Part shown: in pieces, positions 44,760 to 54,042 of the stretch
Layout of the letters: every line of letters starts with the position of its first letter
How positions within the stretch are numbered: position 1 is the first letter of the stretch
Source: Alphaproteobacteria bacterium
Lineage (GTDB): Bacteria > Pseudomonadota > Alphaproteobacteria > UBA7887
Direction: 5' to 3'
DNA length: 64,000 nt
Assembly: GCA_030739735.1 (NCBI GenBank)
Contig: JASLYQ010000018.1
Location: forward strand, 1-64,000
Translations under genes and position numbers: made by a program
Notes under the pieces: model-generated
The model's database searches: none
Told to the model about the DNA's origin: nothing
What the model saw: the letters and a program-made list of their open reading frames with translations, nothing else

Positions 44760-45848
44760 ATGCCTGGCGATTTCGCCCCCCAATATCAACCCAAACCCAA
44801 GGCCGTAGCGCCGTTGTCGATGCTCGGCGGAAACGGCAAGCTCAAGCGCGGTGTCAAACCCGAACTATCTGACGAGCAAGCCCTCGAAGGCCTGCGTCTG
44901 ATGATGCTGGGCCGCGCCTTCGACGAAAAATGTTTGAGCCAGCAGCGCCAGGGCCGTCTCGGCACCTTCGCGCCGATTTTTGGCCAGGAAGCGACCTTGG
45001 TCGGAACTGCGCTGGCCATGGATCCGGCACGCGACTGGGCGGTGCCGCAGTATCGCGAGTTTCCCGTGCAGTACAGTCAGGGCATTCCGATGCTGTCGCT
45101 GATTCTCTACCGTCGCGGCCATCCCGACGGAGGCATCATCCCGGACGGGGTCAACGTCATGGCAACTCAGGTCTCTCTGGCGGCACAAATTCCGCACGCC
45201 GTCGGCCTCGGCTGGGGCATGAAGCTGAAGAATCAGGACGGCGTCTCAGTGGTTTTTTTCGGTGACGGCGCCTCATCCGAAGGCGACTTCCATGAATCCT
45301 GCAACCTCGCCGGCATCGTCGATGCACCGGTAATCTTCCTTTTGCAGAACAACCAATGGGCCATCTCGACGCCGCGTGCCATTCAGACAAGCGGGTTGGA
45401 TTTCGCCTCGCGGGCGCCGTCTTATGGTTTTCCCGGCGTCTCGGTCGACGGCAATGACATGTTCGCCGTGCACAAGGTGGTGGCCGATGCCGTGCGCCGC
45501 GGCCGCGAAGGCAAAGGTGCTACCCTGGTCGAGGCGGTGACCTATCGCATGGGCATGCATACCACCGCTGACGATCCAACACGGTATGTTGATCCGGCAG
45601 AGCGCGAGCACTGGCGCAAAAAGGACCCCATCGACCGAGTGCAGAAGTATCTCGCGGCCAAGGGCTTATGGGACGACATCAAGGCTGGTGAATGCGAGGC
45701 GGGAATCCGCGATGAGGTGGAAGGGGCGTTTGCCGAGGCCGATGCCTACGTCGCGCCAGGCGCGGAAGCGATCTACGAACATGTCTTCGCCGAAACGACC
45801 CAAACACTGCGCCGCCAACGCGCAGAACACTTGGGCGTGGAGGGCTGA
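44760..45848 (+). CDS. 2-oxoacid dehydrogenase E1 component, alpha subunit
   Basis: A 362-residue ThDP-dependent E1 alpha subunit of the heterotetrameric type (pyruvate or branched-chain 2-oxoacid dehydrogenase). The ThDP-binding motif is GDGASSEGDFHESCNLAG at about 168-185, ending with LLQNNQWAIS, and the phosphorylation-loop-like region MGMHTTADDPTRY appears near 265. The start follows a strong AGGAGG ribosome site. First gene in E1 alpha-E1 beta-E2-E3. The PQYREFP segment near residue 95 and the long N-terminus resemble Gram-positive-type PdhA. Substrate is unresolved: pyruvate, branched-chain or acetoin. Confidence 0.92.
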   Translation: MPGDFAPQYQPKPKAVAPLSMLGGNGKLKRGVKPELSDEQALEGLRLMMLGRAFDEKCLSQQRQGRLGTFAPIFGQEATLVGTALAMDPARDWAVPQYREFPVQYSQGIPMLSLILYRRGHPDGGIIPDGVNVMATQVSLAAQIPHAVGLGWGMKLKNQDGVSVVFFGDGASSEGDFHESCNLAGIVDAPVIFLLQNNQWAISTPRAIQTSGLDFASRAPSYGFPGVSVDGNDMFAVHKVVADAVRRGREGKGATLVEAVTYRMGMHTTADDPTRYVDPAEREHWRKKDPIDRVQKYLAAKGLWDDIKAGECEAGIRDEVEGAFAEADAYVAPGAEAIYEHVFAETTQTLRRQRAEHLGVEG

Positions 45849-45852
45849 GGCG

Positions 45853-46833
45853 GTGGCGAAGATGAATATGGTCGAGGCCATCCGCGAAGGCCTCAAGCAG
45901 GAAATGGCGCGCGACGAAAGCGTGATGCTGATGGGTGAGGACGTGGGCCACCTCGGCGGCGTTTTTCGAGTCACTGACGGTTTACAACAGCTTTACAGCT
46001 CGCGACGCGTCGTCGATACGCCACTTGCTGAGAGCGTTATCACTGGCTCGGCGCTCGGCTTGGCACTAACCGGTTGGCGGCCAGTGGTGGAAATCCAGTT
46101 CCTCGGCTTCACTCAGCAATGCTTCCATCAGATCAACCAGCAGATTTCGCGTGTCCGCTTCCGCACCCGCTCGAGCCAATGCGCCCCGATCACCATCCGC
46201 TCACCTTTCGGAGGCCGCGTGCGCACGCCCGAGTTCCATAGCGACTCGATGGAGCAGACATTCGCCCAATCCTCTGGCCTCAAAGTGGTGATTCCCGCCA
46301 ACCCCTATGACGCCAAGGGGCTGTTAGCGCAAGCCATTCGCGACGATGACCCGGTACTATTTCTAGAACCGTTGCGCGGCTATCGGTTGATCACGGGCGA
46401 GGTACCGCTAGAGGAATACACCATCCCCTTTGGCGAGCTAGCAACATTACGCGAGGGTAGCGATATTACGCTTGTCGCCTGGAGTGCCGCGGTTCCCGTT
46501 GCAGAAAAGGCCGCGGAGATGGCGGCGGGAAAAGGCATTAGCGCCCATGTTGTCGATCTTCGCACCCTGGTGCCACTCGACGAGGAGGGCCTGGTTGCGG
46601 CGGTTGAGCGCACTGGGCGCTGTGTTGTCGTGCACGAGTCCCAAGCTACCGCGGGCTTCGGCGCCGAAGTGCTCACTCTGCTGCAGGAGCAGGCATTCTA
46701 TTCCCTGGAGGCGCCGATGCGCCGTGTCACCGCGCCGGACGCACCCTACCCCATGCCGGCCATCGAGGATCATTTCATTCCCGACGCGGCCCGCGTACTT
46801 TCTGTAATCGAAGAGGTGATGGCCGACCAATGA
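45853..46833 (+). CDS. 2-oxoacid dehydrogenase E1 component, beta subunit
   Basis: A 326-residue E1 beta subunit (transketolase-like pyrimidine domain plus C-terminal domain). It begins AKMNMVEAIREGLKQEM, as is normal for the family, then GEDVGHLGGVFRVTDGLQ near 32, DTPLAESVITGSALGLAL near 57, and a C-terminal domain with VVHESQATAGFG near 260. The GTG at 45853 gives the conventional start; ATG at 45862 is an alternative. It is 4 bases after E1 alpha and its stop overlaps the E2 start (ATGA). Confidence 0.92.
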   Translation: MAKMNMVEAIREGLKQEMARDESVMLMGEDVGHLGGVFRVTDGLQQLYSSRRVVDTPLAESVITGSALGLALTGWRPVVEIQFLGFTQQCFHQINQQISRVRFRTRSSQCAPITIRSPFGGRVRTPEFHSDSMEQTFAQSSGLKVVIPANPYDAKGLLAQAIRDDDPVLFLEPLRGYRLITGEVPLEEYTIPFGELATLREGSDITLVAWSAAVPVAEKAAEMAAGKGISAHVVDLRTLVPLDEEGLVAAVERTGRCVVVHESQATAGFGAEVLTLLQEQAFYSLEAPMRRVTAPDAPYPMPAIEDHFIPDAARVLSVIEEVMADQ

Positions 46834-48053
46834 GCGATTTCACCTACAACCTACCCGATGTGGGCGAAGGCCTGAGCGAGGGCGAAATCGTGCATTGGCA
46901 TGTCGCGCCCGGCGACACAGTGGCTGCGGACCAGATCATCGTCGATGTGCAGACCGACAAGGCGGTGGTCGAAATTCCGGCACCTATCGCGGGGGTTATG
47001 AAGTCGATAGGCGGCGACCCTGGCGACATGGTCCCAGTCGGTGCCATGCTGGCGGTGATCGAGACCGAAGGCACAGCACCGGCAGCGGCAGCGCCTGCGC
47101 CCGATGCGGAAGCGCCTAAGTCGGCGGTAGCACCCGCACCACAGGCGAAGGGCAAGCGGCCCTTGGCTAGCCCCACCACGCGCAAACTCGCCGCCGAGCT
47201 CGGGGTCACGCTCAGCAATGTAGCCGGCAGTGGCCCTAACGGCCGCATCACCAGGGACGACGTACAGCGGGCAGCCGAAGGTGGCACCCCGGTATCGCTA
47301 CCAGCGGCGGCTCCGGCCCCAGCTGCGCCGGCCATCGCTTCACCAACAGGTGAAGATCGAGTTGAGCCGCTGCGCGGCCTGCGCCGGCAAATCGCCAACT
47401 CCATGACCACCGCCTGGCGCGAGATCCCACACATCCTCACGACGCACGAGATCGACGCCACCAACCTCGTCGCCGCCCGCGCGGCACTAAACGAAGAGCT
47501 GGCAACAGACGGCATCAAACTCAGCTATCTGCCGCTTTTCGTCAAAGCCTGCGTTGGCGCACTGAAGCGCTTTCCCGCCTTCAACGCCAGCCTCGACATG
47601 ACGCGCCAGGAGATCATCTACCGCCACCGCTACAATGTCGGTATCGCCACAGCCACGCCCGACGGGCTAATCGTGCCCGTGGTGCATGACGCCGATCGCA
47701 AGTCGGTCATCGACATCGCCCGCGAGATTGAAGCGCTGGCAGAAGTGGCGCGGACACGCAAAGTAACCGTCGAGCAGCTTCGGGGCGGCACCTTCACCAT
47801 CTCCAATTACGGCAGCTATGGGGGCACCTTCGGCACGCCGATCATCCGGCCGCCGGAAGTAGCGATCGCCGGCTTTGGCGCCATCCGCGACCAAGTAATA
47901 CCGGTCGACGGCGCGCCAGCCGTACGTCCCAACTTGACACTTGTCGTTTCGTGCGACCATCGGCTCAATGATGGCGAGCATCTCGGCGCCTTTAGCGGCG
48001 CTATTGCCGCCTATCTCGCCGATCCCGTGCGCCTGTTCTTCGGCCAAACTTAA
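46830..48053 (+). CDS. 2-oxoacid dehydrogenase E2 component (dihydrolipoamide acyltransferase)
   Basis: A 407-residue E2. It has one N-terminal lipoyl domain (lipoylated lysine K44 in QTDKAVVEIP), an Ala/Pro-rich linker, a peripheral subunit-binding domain (about 112-148, ASPTTRKLAAELGV then GRITRDDV), a second linker and the acyltransferase core ending with SCDHRLNDG, where H and D are catalytic (about residue 377). It forms the cubic or dodecahedral core that shuttles acyl groups to CoA. Starts in the ATGA overlap with E1 beta. One lipoyl domain is more usual for branched-chain or acetoin complexes, but does not decide the substrate. Confidence 0.93.
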   Translation: MSDFTYNLPDVGEGLSEGEIVHWHVAPGDTVAADQIIVDVQTDKAVVEIPAPIAGVMKSIGGDPGDMVPVGAMLAVIETEGTAPAAAAPAPDAEAPKSAVAPAPQAKGKRPLASPTTRKLAAELGVTLSNVAGSGPNGRITRDDVQRAAEGGTPVSLPAAAPAPAAPAIASPTGEDRVEPLRGLRRQIANSMTTAWREIPHILTTHEIDATNLVAARAALNEELATDGIKLSYLPLFVKACVGALKRFPAFNASLDMTRQEIIYRHRYNVGIATATPDGLIVPVVHDADRKSVIDIAREIEALAEVARTRKVTVEQLRGGTFTISNYGSYGGTFGTPIIRPPEVAIAGFGAIRDQVIPVDGAPAVRPNLTLVVSCDHRLNDGEHLGAFSGAIAAYLADPVRLFFGQT

Positions 48054-49489
48054 TGGTCGTCGGCCAGATCGAAGACCCGCTCGATTTTGTCGTTGTCGGT
48101 GCCGGTCCAGGCGGCTACGCGACAGCGCTTCGCGCGGCCCAACTCGGCCGCAAAGTCACGCTGATCGACCGCGACGGGGCGGACGGTATCGGCGGTGTCT
48201 GTCTGCGCGTTGGCTGCATTCCCTCGAAAGCACTGATCGAGGCCGCCGAGCTTGCACAGCGCACACGCGATGCCGCGAATATGGGAATAGATGCCACACT
48301 AAACGCTATCGACATGCCGCGCATTCAAAAATGGAAGGGCGAGATCGTATCCGGCCTGACCGACGGCGTGCGCATGCTGCTCAAGCAGGCCGACGTCGAA
48401 ATCGCAGCTGGAGACTTCCATTTCACAGGCGCCAAAGCCGGCGTGATCGCTACGAAGGACGGCCAGCCGCGCTTCGTGCGCTTTGAGGATCTGGTATTGG
48501 CTACGGGCTCCCGTCCCGTGACCCTCGCCGACTTGCCTGTCAACGACAAAACCATCTGTGATTCCACCGGCGCACTGGCGCTCGATCACGTGCCGAAGAC
48601 CATGGCAGTGATCGGCGGCGGCTATATTGGGCTCGAGATCGGCACAGCCTTCACCAAGCTCGGTGCGGCAGTCACGATTGTCGAAGCGGAAAGCCGTGTC
48701 CTGCCGACCATGGACGCGCATCTGACGCGCCCCGTCGCGCGGCGTCTCAAGGCGCTCGGCGTCGAGGTTAAGCTCGGCACCCGGGCACTCGCCCATTCCC
48801 GTGGAAAACTGGCCATCTCGAACGGCAAGAACGAAACTAAGATCCCCGCTGAGGTCGTGGTGATCGCGATCGGCCGGCGGCCCAATACGGACAACTTGGG
48901 CCTGGACCTGACCAACCTGCGCAGCGATGAAACCGGCCTGCTTACGGTCGCCGATGACCGCCGCGTGGCACGGCATATCGCCGCCATCGGCGACATTACA
49001 CCGGGCCGCGCGCTCGCCCACAAGGCAACAGCCGAGGCGCAAGTGGCTGCAGAGGCGCTTTGCGGCCGCAACACGGCGTTCGTGGCTGGGAGCGTACCGG
49101 CGGTGGTGTTCTCCGACCCTGAAATTGCCACGGTGGGCTTGAGCGAGGCGGAAGCAAAGGCGGAGGGAATGGAGCCGCTGGCTGCTAGGTTCCCGCTTGC
49201 AGCCTCGGGGCGCGGCCGCACGATCAACGCGAGCGAGGGCTTCGTCGAGATCATTTCCGACAAGGCAGATGAGCGCGTGCTCGGCGTACATATCGTCGGC
49301 CCACACGCCTCGGAACTCATCGCCGAAGGCGCGGTCGCCGTCGAGATGGGAGCGAGCCTTGAAGATGTGGCGCTTACCATCCACCCGCATCCGACACTTA
49401 GCGAGCAGATAGCCGAGGCTGCGCATATTGCGCTGGGACACCCCATCCACATCAGCACGCCCAAGAACCGGAAGAGGAGCAAGTCATAA
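48053..49489 (+). CDS. lpdA: Dihydrolipoyl dehydrogenase (E3)
   Basis: A 478-residue FAD-dependent disulfide oxidoreductase that reoxidises lipoamide. The FAD motif GAGPGGYATALRAA starts at residue 16, the redox disulfide is GGVCLRVGCIPSK (C50 and C55), NAD motif GGGYIGLEIG lies near 190, and the C-terminal interface bears the catalytic HPHPTLSE near 444. Its ATG shares the last base of the E2 stop (TAATG). It closes the complex. The stop codon TAA overlaps an ATA-initiated frame for the next gene. Confidence 0.94.
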   Translation: MVVGQIEDPLDFVVVGAGPGGYATALRAAQLGRKVTLIDRDGADGIGGVCLRVGCIPSKALIEAAELAQRTRDAANMGIDATLNAIDMPRIQKWKGEIVSGLTDGVRMLLKQADVEIAAGDFHFTGAKAGVIATKDGQPRFVRFEDLVLATGSRPVTLADLPVNDKTICDSTGALALDHVPKTMAVIGGGYIGLEIGTAFTKLGAAVTIVEAESRVLPTMDAHLTRPVARRLKALGVEVKLGTRALAHSRGKLAISNGKNETKIPAEVVVIAIGRRPNTDNLGLDLTNLRSDETGLLTVADDRRVARHIAAIGDITPGRALAHKATAEAQVAAEALCGRNTAFVAGSVPAVVFSDPEIATVGLSEAEAKAEGMEPLAARFPLAASGRGRTINASEGFVEIISDKADERVLGVHIVGPHASELIAEGAVAVEMGASLEDVALTIHPHPTLSEQIAEAAHIALGHPIHISTPKNRKRSKS

Positions 49490-50382
49490 AAATATTTGTG
49501 ACCGGCGCGACCGGCTTCATCGGCGGCTCGGTAGCTGCTCACCTGATAGCCGCCGGACATAGCGTGACGGGCCTGGTGCGTTCGCAGGCAAAGGCCGATG
49601 CGCTTGGCATGCCATCGGTCATCGGCACTCTCGAAGACCGCGATGTGTTGAGCGGCGCGGCATCACAGGCGGACGCCGTGGTCAATGCGGCAAATACCAG
49701 CCACCGCGGTGTCGTGGAAATTTTCCTCGAAGCCATGTCGGGTAGCGGCAAGACCTTTGTCCAGACCAGCGGCTCTAGCATCGTCGGCGACATGGCGCGC
49801 GGCGAGGCGGGAGACGCAGTCTATGACGAGGGCAGCAAGATCACGCCCCTACCCGGGCGCGCCGATCGCGTCATCATCGACGACATGGTGCGTGCTGCCG
49901 GCAACGACGAACTCCGTACCGCCATCGTCTGCCCGACCCTGATTTACGGCGAAGGCCTGGGTCTGAACAAGCACAGCATGCAGGTGCCCTGGCTATTCGC
50001 GCTGGCCGAAAAGCATGGCGGCGTGCCGCGCCATATCGGCAGCGGCGGCAATATCTGGTCGAACGTCCACATCACGGACCTGGTGGAGCTTTATCGCCTC
50101 GTCCTCGAAGGCGCGCCAACCGGGAGCTTCTATTTTGCCGAGAACGGCGAGGCCTCGATGCGCGAGCTTTGCGAAGCAATCAGCCGCACTTTGGATCAAG
50201 GCGGCAGAACCGCACACATGAATCTTGAAGAAGGCATCGCCGAATGGGGTGAAGGCGCTGCCAACTACACCATGGGCTCAAACAGCCGCGTCCGCGGCAA
50301 GCGTGCCCGCAGCGAACTCGGCTGGTCGCCAAGCGGGCCGAGCGTGCTCGAAGAGATAGAGCACGGCTGCTACGCGCGTTAA
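49486..50382 (+). CDS. NAD-dependent epimerase/dehydratase family protein (apparent ATA start)
   Basis: A protein of about 298 residues of the extended SDR family (NAD-dependent epimerase). The Rossmann motif is VTGATGFIGGSV near residues 5-16, and NAANTSHRG, QTSGSSIVGD and SNVHITDLVELYRL fit the family. The N-terminal KIFVTGATGF pattern normally follows an ATG, but here the codon in that place is ATA (49486-49488), overlapping the E3 stop. GAGGAG lies 6 bases ahead of it. The first standard start in frame is GTG at 49498, which removes the first beta-strand. So the gene may use ATA, start late, or be mutated. It overlaps its convergent neighbour by 4 bases. Confidence 0.8.
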   Translation: MKIFVTGATGFIGGSVAAHLIAAGHSVTGLVRSQAKADALGMPSVIGTLEDRDVLSGAASQADAVVNAANTSHRGVVEIFLEAMSGSGKTFVQTSGSSIVGDMARGEAGDAVYDEGSKITPLPGRADRVIIDDMVRAAGNDELRTAIVCPTLIYGEGLGLNKHSMQVPWLFALAEKHGGVPRHIGSGGNIWSNVHITDLVELYRLVLEGAPTGSFYFAENGEASMRELCEAISRTLDQGGRTAHMNLEEGIAEWGEGAANYTMGSNSRVRGKRARSELGWSPSGPSVLEEIEHGCYAR

Positions 50383-51938
50383 TAAGGGCTCGACAACCAA
50401 ACGATCTGGCCGCCTTGGACGAGGCTGTACTCCTCGATGGCGCCGCCGCGAAGGCTATGCGCCTGCACGGTCGCGAGCAGTAGAGTTTCGCCCGGACCCG
50501 CGTCGAATAGGGCCGTTACGTCGAGCACGCCGGAGGACTCCCAGTTGCCGATATCGTCGGGCTTGGGATCGTCATCAACCACTGAGCGGTTCATTTCGGC
50601 AATTCGCTCAGCCTCACCGGTCTCAGGATCCAGCCGCCATATAGAAGCCTCGTGGCCCGAGATGCGGCCGAACGACCCCATTTTCTCGGCCCGGTCTTCC
50701 TGCACGGTGATGACACCATCGTCACCCCAATCCAGATTGTCCGGGTTGCGCAAGCCGTGGTCTGGGCCGGGTTGCGACTGGTCGCCATCGTAGAGCACGG
50801 TCACGTCGGCAGGCACGGCCAACCAACCTGAGCCGAAATCGATATCGACAAGATAGGTGGTGCCCCAGCGATCCGAAGAGAAAGCGCCGCCGCCGGTAGA
50901 TGCGAGCACCGCGCGGCTACCGTCATGTGGGTCGGTGGCTACATCCTCCTGGCGCGAGAAACGAAAGGCGCCGAGCTCCTTGGCCCTTGTGCGCCGCTCG
51001 CGAGCGGTAGCGCTCTCGGCAACCGGAACAAACTGTCCTGTCATATGCGCTCCAGCGCCTGAAAAGTCGTCCGGCGTCAGCACGCCGTCGTCGGCAACCC
51101 AGGCATAGAGCCGACCGTGAGCGAGGCCGTTGCGCGCAAGGAAGCCACTATCGGCAGCGCCCTTCTCGCCGATATAGAGCATCAACGGTGCTGCGCCGAT
51201 GTCGTCGCCAAGTAGGAAGGCCACGCGCGCAGGATCGCCCGTCTCGAGTGGCGTCACGTTCTCCCAGACGCCGCGGCCCATCGCCGGCACCGCCCACAAA
51301 GTGCCACCGGCCACATTGAGCGCCCAGATAGAGCCGCCATGAGGGTGCGCGCCCTGCTTCACTTCCTCGGCGGCAAAATAGATATCGTCGCGCAGGCCAT
51401 ATGTGCCCGCGGGTACGCCCTGGCCCGAGCAAAAACGGCTAAAGCCAACACCCGGCATATCGGTCTGCTCGCTGATCTGGGTCGATGTGGTGGCGAGCCT
51501 GCCTTCGTGATCGTACACGCGGTCATAAGCGACCCCAGCGGAGCGAATCCCGCGGGACTTACGATCAATGTCAAAGACACTGATTCGCGCACCAACCACC
51601 TTCAAATCGCCGATGCTATAGCTGGGGCCAGCATCGCGCCAGAGCTCGTGATTAACGAACACGCGCACGGTCTCGGCATCAACGGCAAAAGCGCCGATGC
51701 CGTCGGGAACGCCCGGCGGCCGGTAGCCCGCCACCTCGTCACCTATTGTGACCAGCGGCGAAACGGACCAGCCGCCAAGACCACGCAGCATGGCGTCAGG
51801 CACCTCCGCCTGCGCCAGGCTCACAGTATCAGCGATCTTAGCCTTGGCCATGTCTGTGTTGAGCAGGAACGGCAATGCCAGCGCAGCTGCAACAATCAGG
51901 ACCGCCAAGAGGCCGAGAAGCCTGAGCAGCATCCGCAT
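50379..51938 (-). CDS. PhoX/DUF839-family protein, membrane anchored
   Basis: A protein of about 519 residues with an N-terminal hydrophobic anchor (LLRLLGLLAVLIVAAALALPFLL trimmed start) and a DUF839 (PhoX-like) beta-propeller body. Visible motifs are FVNHELWRD near residue 95, FSRFCSGQG near 175 and DIYFAAEEVKQGAHPHGG near 200, in the place of metal-binding residues of PhoX alkaline phosphatases. PhoX proteins are Ca/Fe phosphatases, but many DUF839 proteins are uncharacterised. The ATG at 51938 has GGGAG upstream. Ends 4 bases inside the epimerase gene; divergent from the acetamidase-like gene. Confidence 0.75.
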   Translation of the reverse strand: MRMLLRLLGLLAVLIVAAALALPFLLNTDMAKAKIADTVSLAQAEVPDAMLRGLGGWSVSPLVTIGDEVAGYRPPGVPDGIGAFAVDAETVRVFVNHELWRDAGPSYSIGDLKVVGARISVFDIDRKSRGIRSAGVAYDRVYDHEGRLATTSTQISEQTDMPGVGFSRFCSGQGVPAGTYGLRDDIYFAAEEVKQGAHPHGGSIWALNVAGGTLWAVPAMGRGVWENVTPLETGDPARVAFLLGDDIGAAPLMLYIGEKGAADSGFLARNGLAHGRLYAWVADDGVLTPDDFSGAGAHMTGQFVPVAESATARERRTRAKELGAFRFSRQEDVATDPHDGSRAVLASTGGGAFSSDRWGTTYLVDIDFGSGWLAVPADVTVLYDGDQSQPGPDHGLRNPDNLDWGDDGVITVQEDRAEKMGSFGRISGHEASIWRLDPETGEAERIAEMNRSVVDDDPKPDDIGNWESSGVLDVTALFDAGPGETLLLATVQAHSLRGGAIEEYSLVQGGQIVWLSSPY

Positions 51939-52187
51939 AACGTAAACTCCCAAAATCGGATAAGGACGCCATGGCGTCGCCCGATAACTGTGGCATGATT
52001 CCAGTGCCAATCAAGCCACCTGAACTTCGCATGATTCCAATAAGCGATTGATCGCGTGACCGGGGAGAGGTAGCGTTCTTCTGCGCTGGGACGAAATATG
52101 TCCGGCGAGGACCACGCAACGACAACCGAATGCTGACAGCGGAGGGCTGCCAGCATGTACTCAACAGTTTTCTGCGGAGGGGATCCC
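51939..52187. other. Divergent intergenic region
   Basis: Upstream region shared by the PhoX-like gene (minus) and the exported amidase-like gene (plus). It should hold promoters for both, but no strong -35/-10 pair is seen by eye. A near-palindrome GCTGACAGC...GCTGCCAGC sits at about 52134-52155. Confidence 0.35.
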
Positions 52188-53441
52188 ATGATGAAATCTA
52201 TCGCTTCGACGGTTGCGCTCGGCAGCGCGCTGCTCATGACTTCTCAAGCTGTCGCCGATACCACAGACGTCACCTGGCAAGATCGCGTTACCGTGCCCAA
52301 GAGCGGTGCCCATTGCGCCGACGACCCGAACTGCATCAATCGCTATCACCAGAATATCCCGCACGTGGTGAACGCCAATCCCGGCGATTACATCACTTTC
52401 GAGACCCGCGACGCGCTCGATAGCGACTTGACGCTGGATTCGACCGCCGACGACCTAAGCGCCGTCGACCTTAATCTCGTCCATCCCATGACCGGGCCGG
52501 TGCACATCAATGGTGCTAAGCGCGGCGATGCCATCGCGATCACGCTGGTGGACATCGAGCCTGACCAGTTCGGCTACACCCTGATCATTCCCGGGTTTGG
52601 CTTTTTGCGCGACCTCTATACCGAGCCATTTTTCGTCGGCTGGCGGACGGCGCGGGACGGCGCCACCTCCGCCCAGATGCCGGGAGTCCGCATTCCCATG
52701 GCCGCCTTCATGGGCTCCGTCGGCGTCATGCCCGGTGCCCCGGAAGTGGCTGCCTGGAAGGCGCGCGAAGGCGCCCTTGCCGCGGCAGGCGGCATCGCCT
52801 TGATGCCGCAACCGACCGGCGCCCAGCCGGCAGCGGTGTGCGGCCCTGAAGGCAGTGACGCAGCTGACTGCCTGCGCACCATTCCACCACGCGAAAATGG
52901 CGGTAATATGGACGTGCAGCAGATGCAGATCGGCACCACGCTCTTGTTGCCGTGCTACGTGGACGGCTGCGGCGTGTTTGTCGGCGACGTGCACTTTGCC
53001 CAAGGCGATGGCGAGGTGTCCGGCACGGCGATCGAGATCGGTGCCAAGGTGACCATACGCACCGAGATCCGTTCCGGCGCCGGTGCCCATATCACGGGCC
53101 CACAATTCGAGGGCGGCGCCCAGCTCAAAACCATCGCACCGAGCGAGTTCTACGCGACGGTCGGCTTTCCGCTCAAGAATAAGGGCGAGATTCCGCCCTT
53201 CCTCGCCTATCTCGACGGCGGCCAGATCGCCGATCTAGAAAACCTCAACGAGGACCTGACCTTGGCGGCCCGCGCCGCGCTGATCGAGTTGATCGCCTAT
53301 ATTCAGCGCGAACACGGCTTGAGCCGCGAGCAGGCCTATATCCTGACCAGCGTCGCCGCCGACTTGGTGGTGGGCCAGGTGGTCGATCTGCCCAACTATG
53401 CGGTATCGGCCATTCTCGACCTCAGCGTCTTCGAGGACTGA
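52188..53441 (+). CDS. Exported acetamidase/formamidase family protein
   Basis: A protein of about 417 residues with a signal peptide (STVALGSALLMTSQAVA) followed by an acetamidase/formamidase (FmdA_AmdA) domain: VNANPGDYITFETRDALDSD, LVHPMTGPVHINGAKRGDAI, and CGVFVGDVHFAQGDGEVSGTA near residue 270, the last being a hallmark of the family. Known family enzymes hydrolyse formamide or acetamide in the cytoplasm, so the signal peptide makes this a periplasmic form. The start ATG at 52188 follows GGAGGGG. It is 7 bases ahead of a small Tat-type gene. Confidence 0.88.
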   Translation: MMKSIASTVALGSALLMTSQAVADTTDVTWQDRVTVPKSGAHCADDPNCINRYHQNIPHVVNANPGDYITFETRDALDSDLTLDSTADDLSAVDLNLVHPMTGPVHINGAKRGDAIAITLVDIEPDQFGYTLIIPGFGFLRDLYTEPFFVGWRTARDGATSAQMPGVRIPMAAFMGSVGVMPGAPEVAAWKAREGALAAAGGIALMPQPTGAQPAAVCGPEGSDAADCLRTIPPRENGGNMDVQQMQIGTTLLLPCYVDGCGVFVGDVHFAQGDGEVSGTAIEIGAKVTIRTEIRSGAGAHITGPQFEGGAQLKTIAPSEFYATVGFPLKNKGEIPPFLAYLDGGQIADLENLNEDLTLAARAALIELIAYIQREHGLSREQAYILTSVAADLVVGQVVDLPNYAVSAILDLSVFED

Positions 53442-53448
53442 TACTAAA

Positions 53449-54042
53449 ATGCTCGACCGCCGCGCAGTCCTGCGTGGCACTCTGGCGGCGGCAAGCCTTG
53501 CCGCCGCCAGCGGGCATACGCCCTATCGCCAGTGGTCGGTCTATCGCCAAAAACATCTTCTGATCGGCTGCTGCCGTGCTGATGCTCCCACCTATCCGCT
53601 AGCCAAAAGCATCGCCGCGGTACTCGCCAAATGGCTTCCAGAAAGCCGCTCCCGGGTCAGCCGTGCGCCCGACCAGCAGCGCCTGGCAAGCCTGATCACC
53701 ACAGGCCAGCTTGAGGTGATACTGTTCTCGAAAGCGGATGCCAGGGCGCTAAATAATGGCCAAGACCCGTTCGCGAAATTCGGGCCATCACCACTCACCG
53801 CCCTCTTCCGCTTTGGCGAATACCTACTCGTCAGCCGCCCCGATTTCCCCGACCGCCACGCCTGGCTGGTCGCCAAGACGTTGAGCGAGCGCCTTGCCGA
53901 TTTCGAGGCCGCTGCCCCTGCGAACAACGTGACTTTGGTCAGACACCCCGGCGCCACCGCCTATGCCGCCGGAGCCCGCGAGCCCGCAGGCCCATCCACC
54001 ACCGACCAGACCGCCAGCGTGCCAGACGATCACAGTCATTAA
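53449..54042 (+). CDS. Small twin-arginine-type exported protein, unknown function
   Basis: A 197-residue protein starting MLDRRAVLRGTLAAASLAAA, an apparent twin-arginine signal. The mature part KHLLIGCCRADAPTYPLAKSI resembles the opening of TAXI/NMT1-like solute receptors (a small beta-alpha domain), but the protein is much shorter and only one lobe is apparent. The C-terminal 35 residues are low-complexity. It lies 7 bases after the exported amidase-like gene and is most likely co-transcribed with it. I do not recognise a defined family. Confidence 0.65.
   Translation: MLDRRAVLRGTLAAASLAAASGHTPYRQWSVYRQKHLLIGCCRADAPTYPLAKSIAAVLAKWLPESRSRVSRAPDQQRLASLITTGQLEVILFSKADARALNNGQDPFAKFGPSPLTALFRFGEYLLVSRPDFPDRHAWLVAKTLSERLADFEAAAPANNVTLVRHPGATAYAAGAREPAGPSTTDQTASVPDDHSH

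Noticed and set aside
48299-49450. 383-codon minus-strand frame opposite the E3 gene
   Set aside because: E3 is unmistakable on the plus strand; the opposite frame is biased by its codon use.
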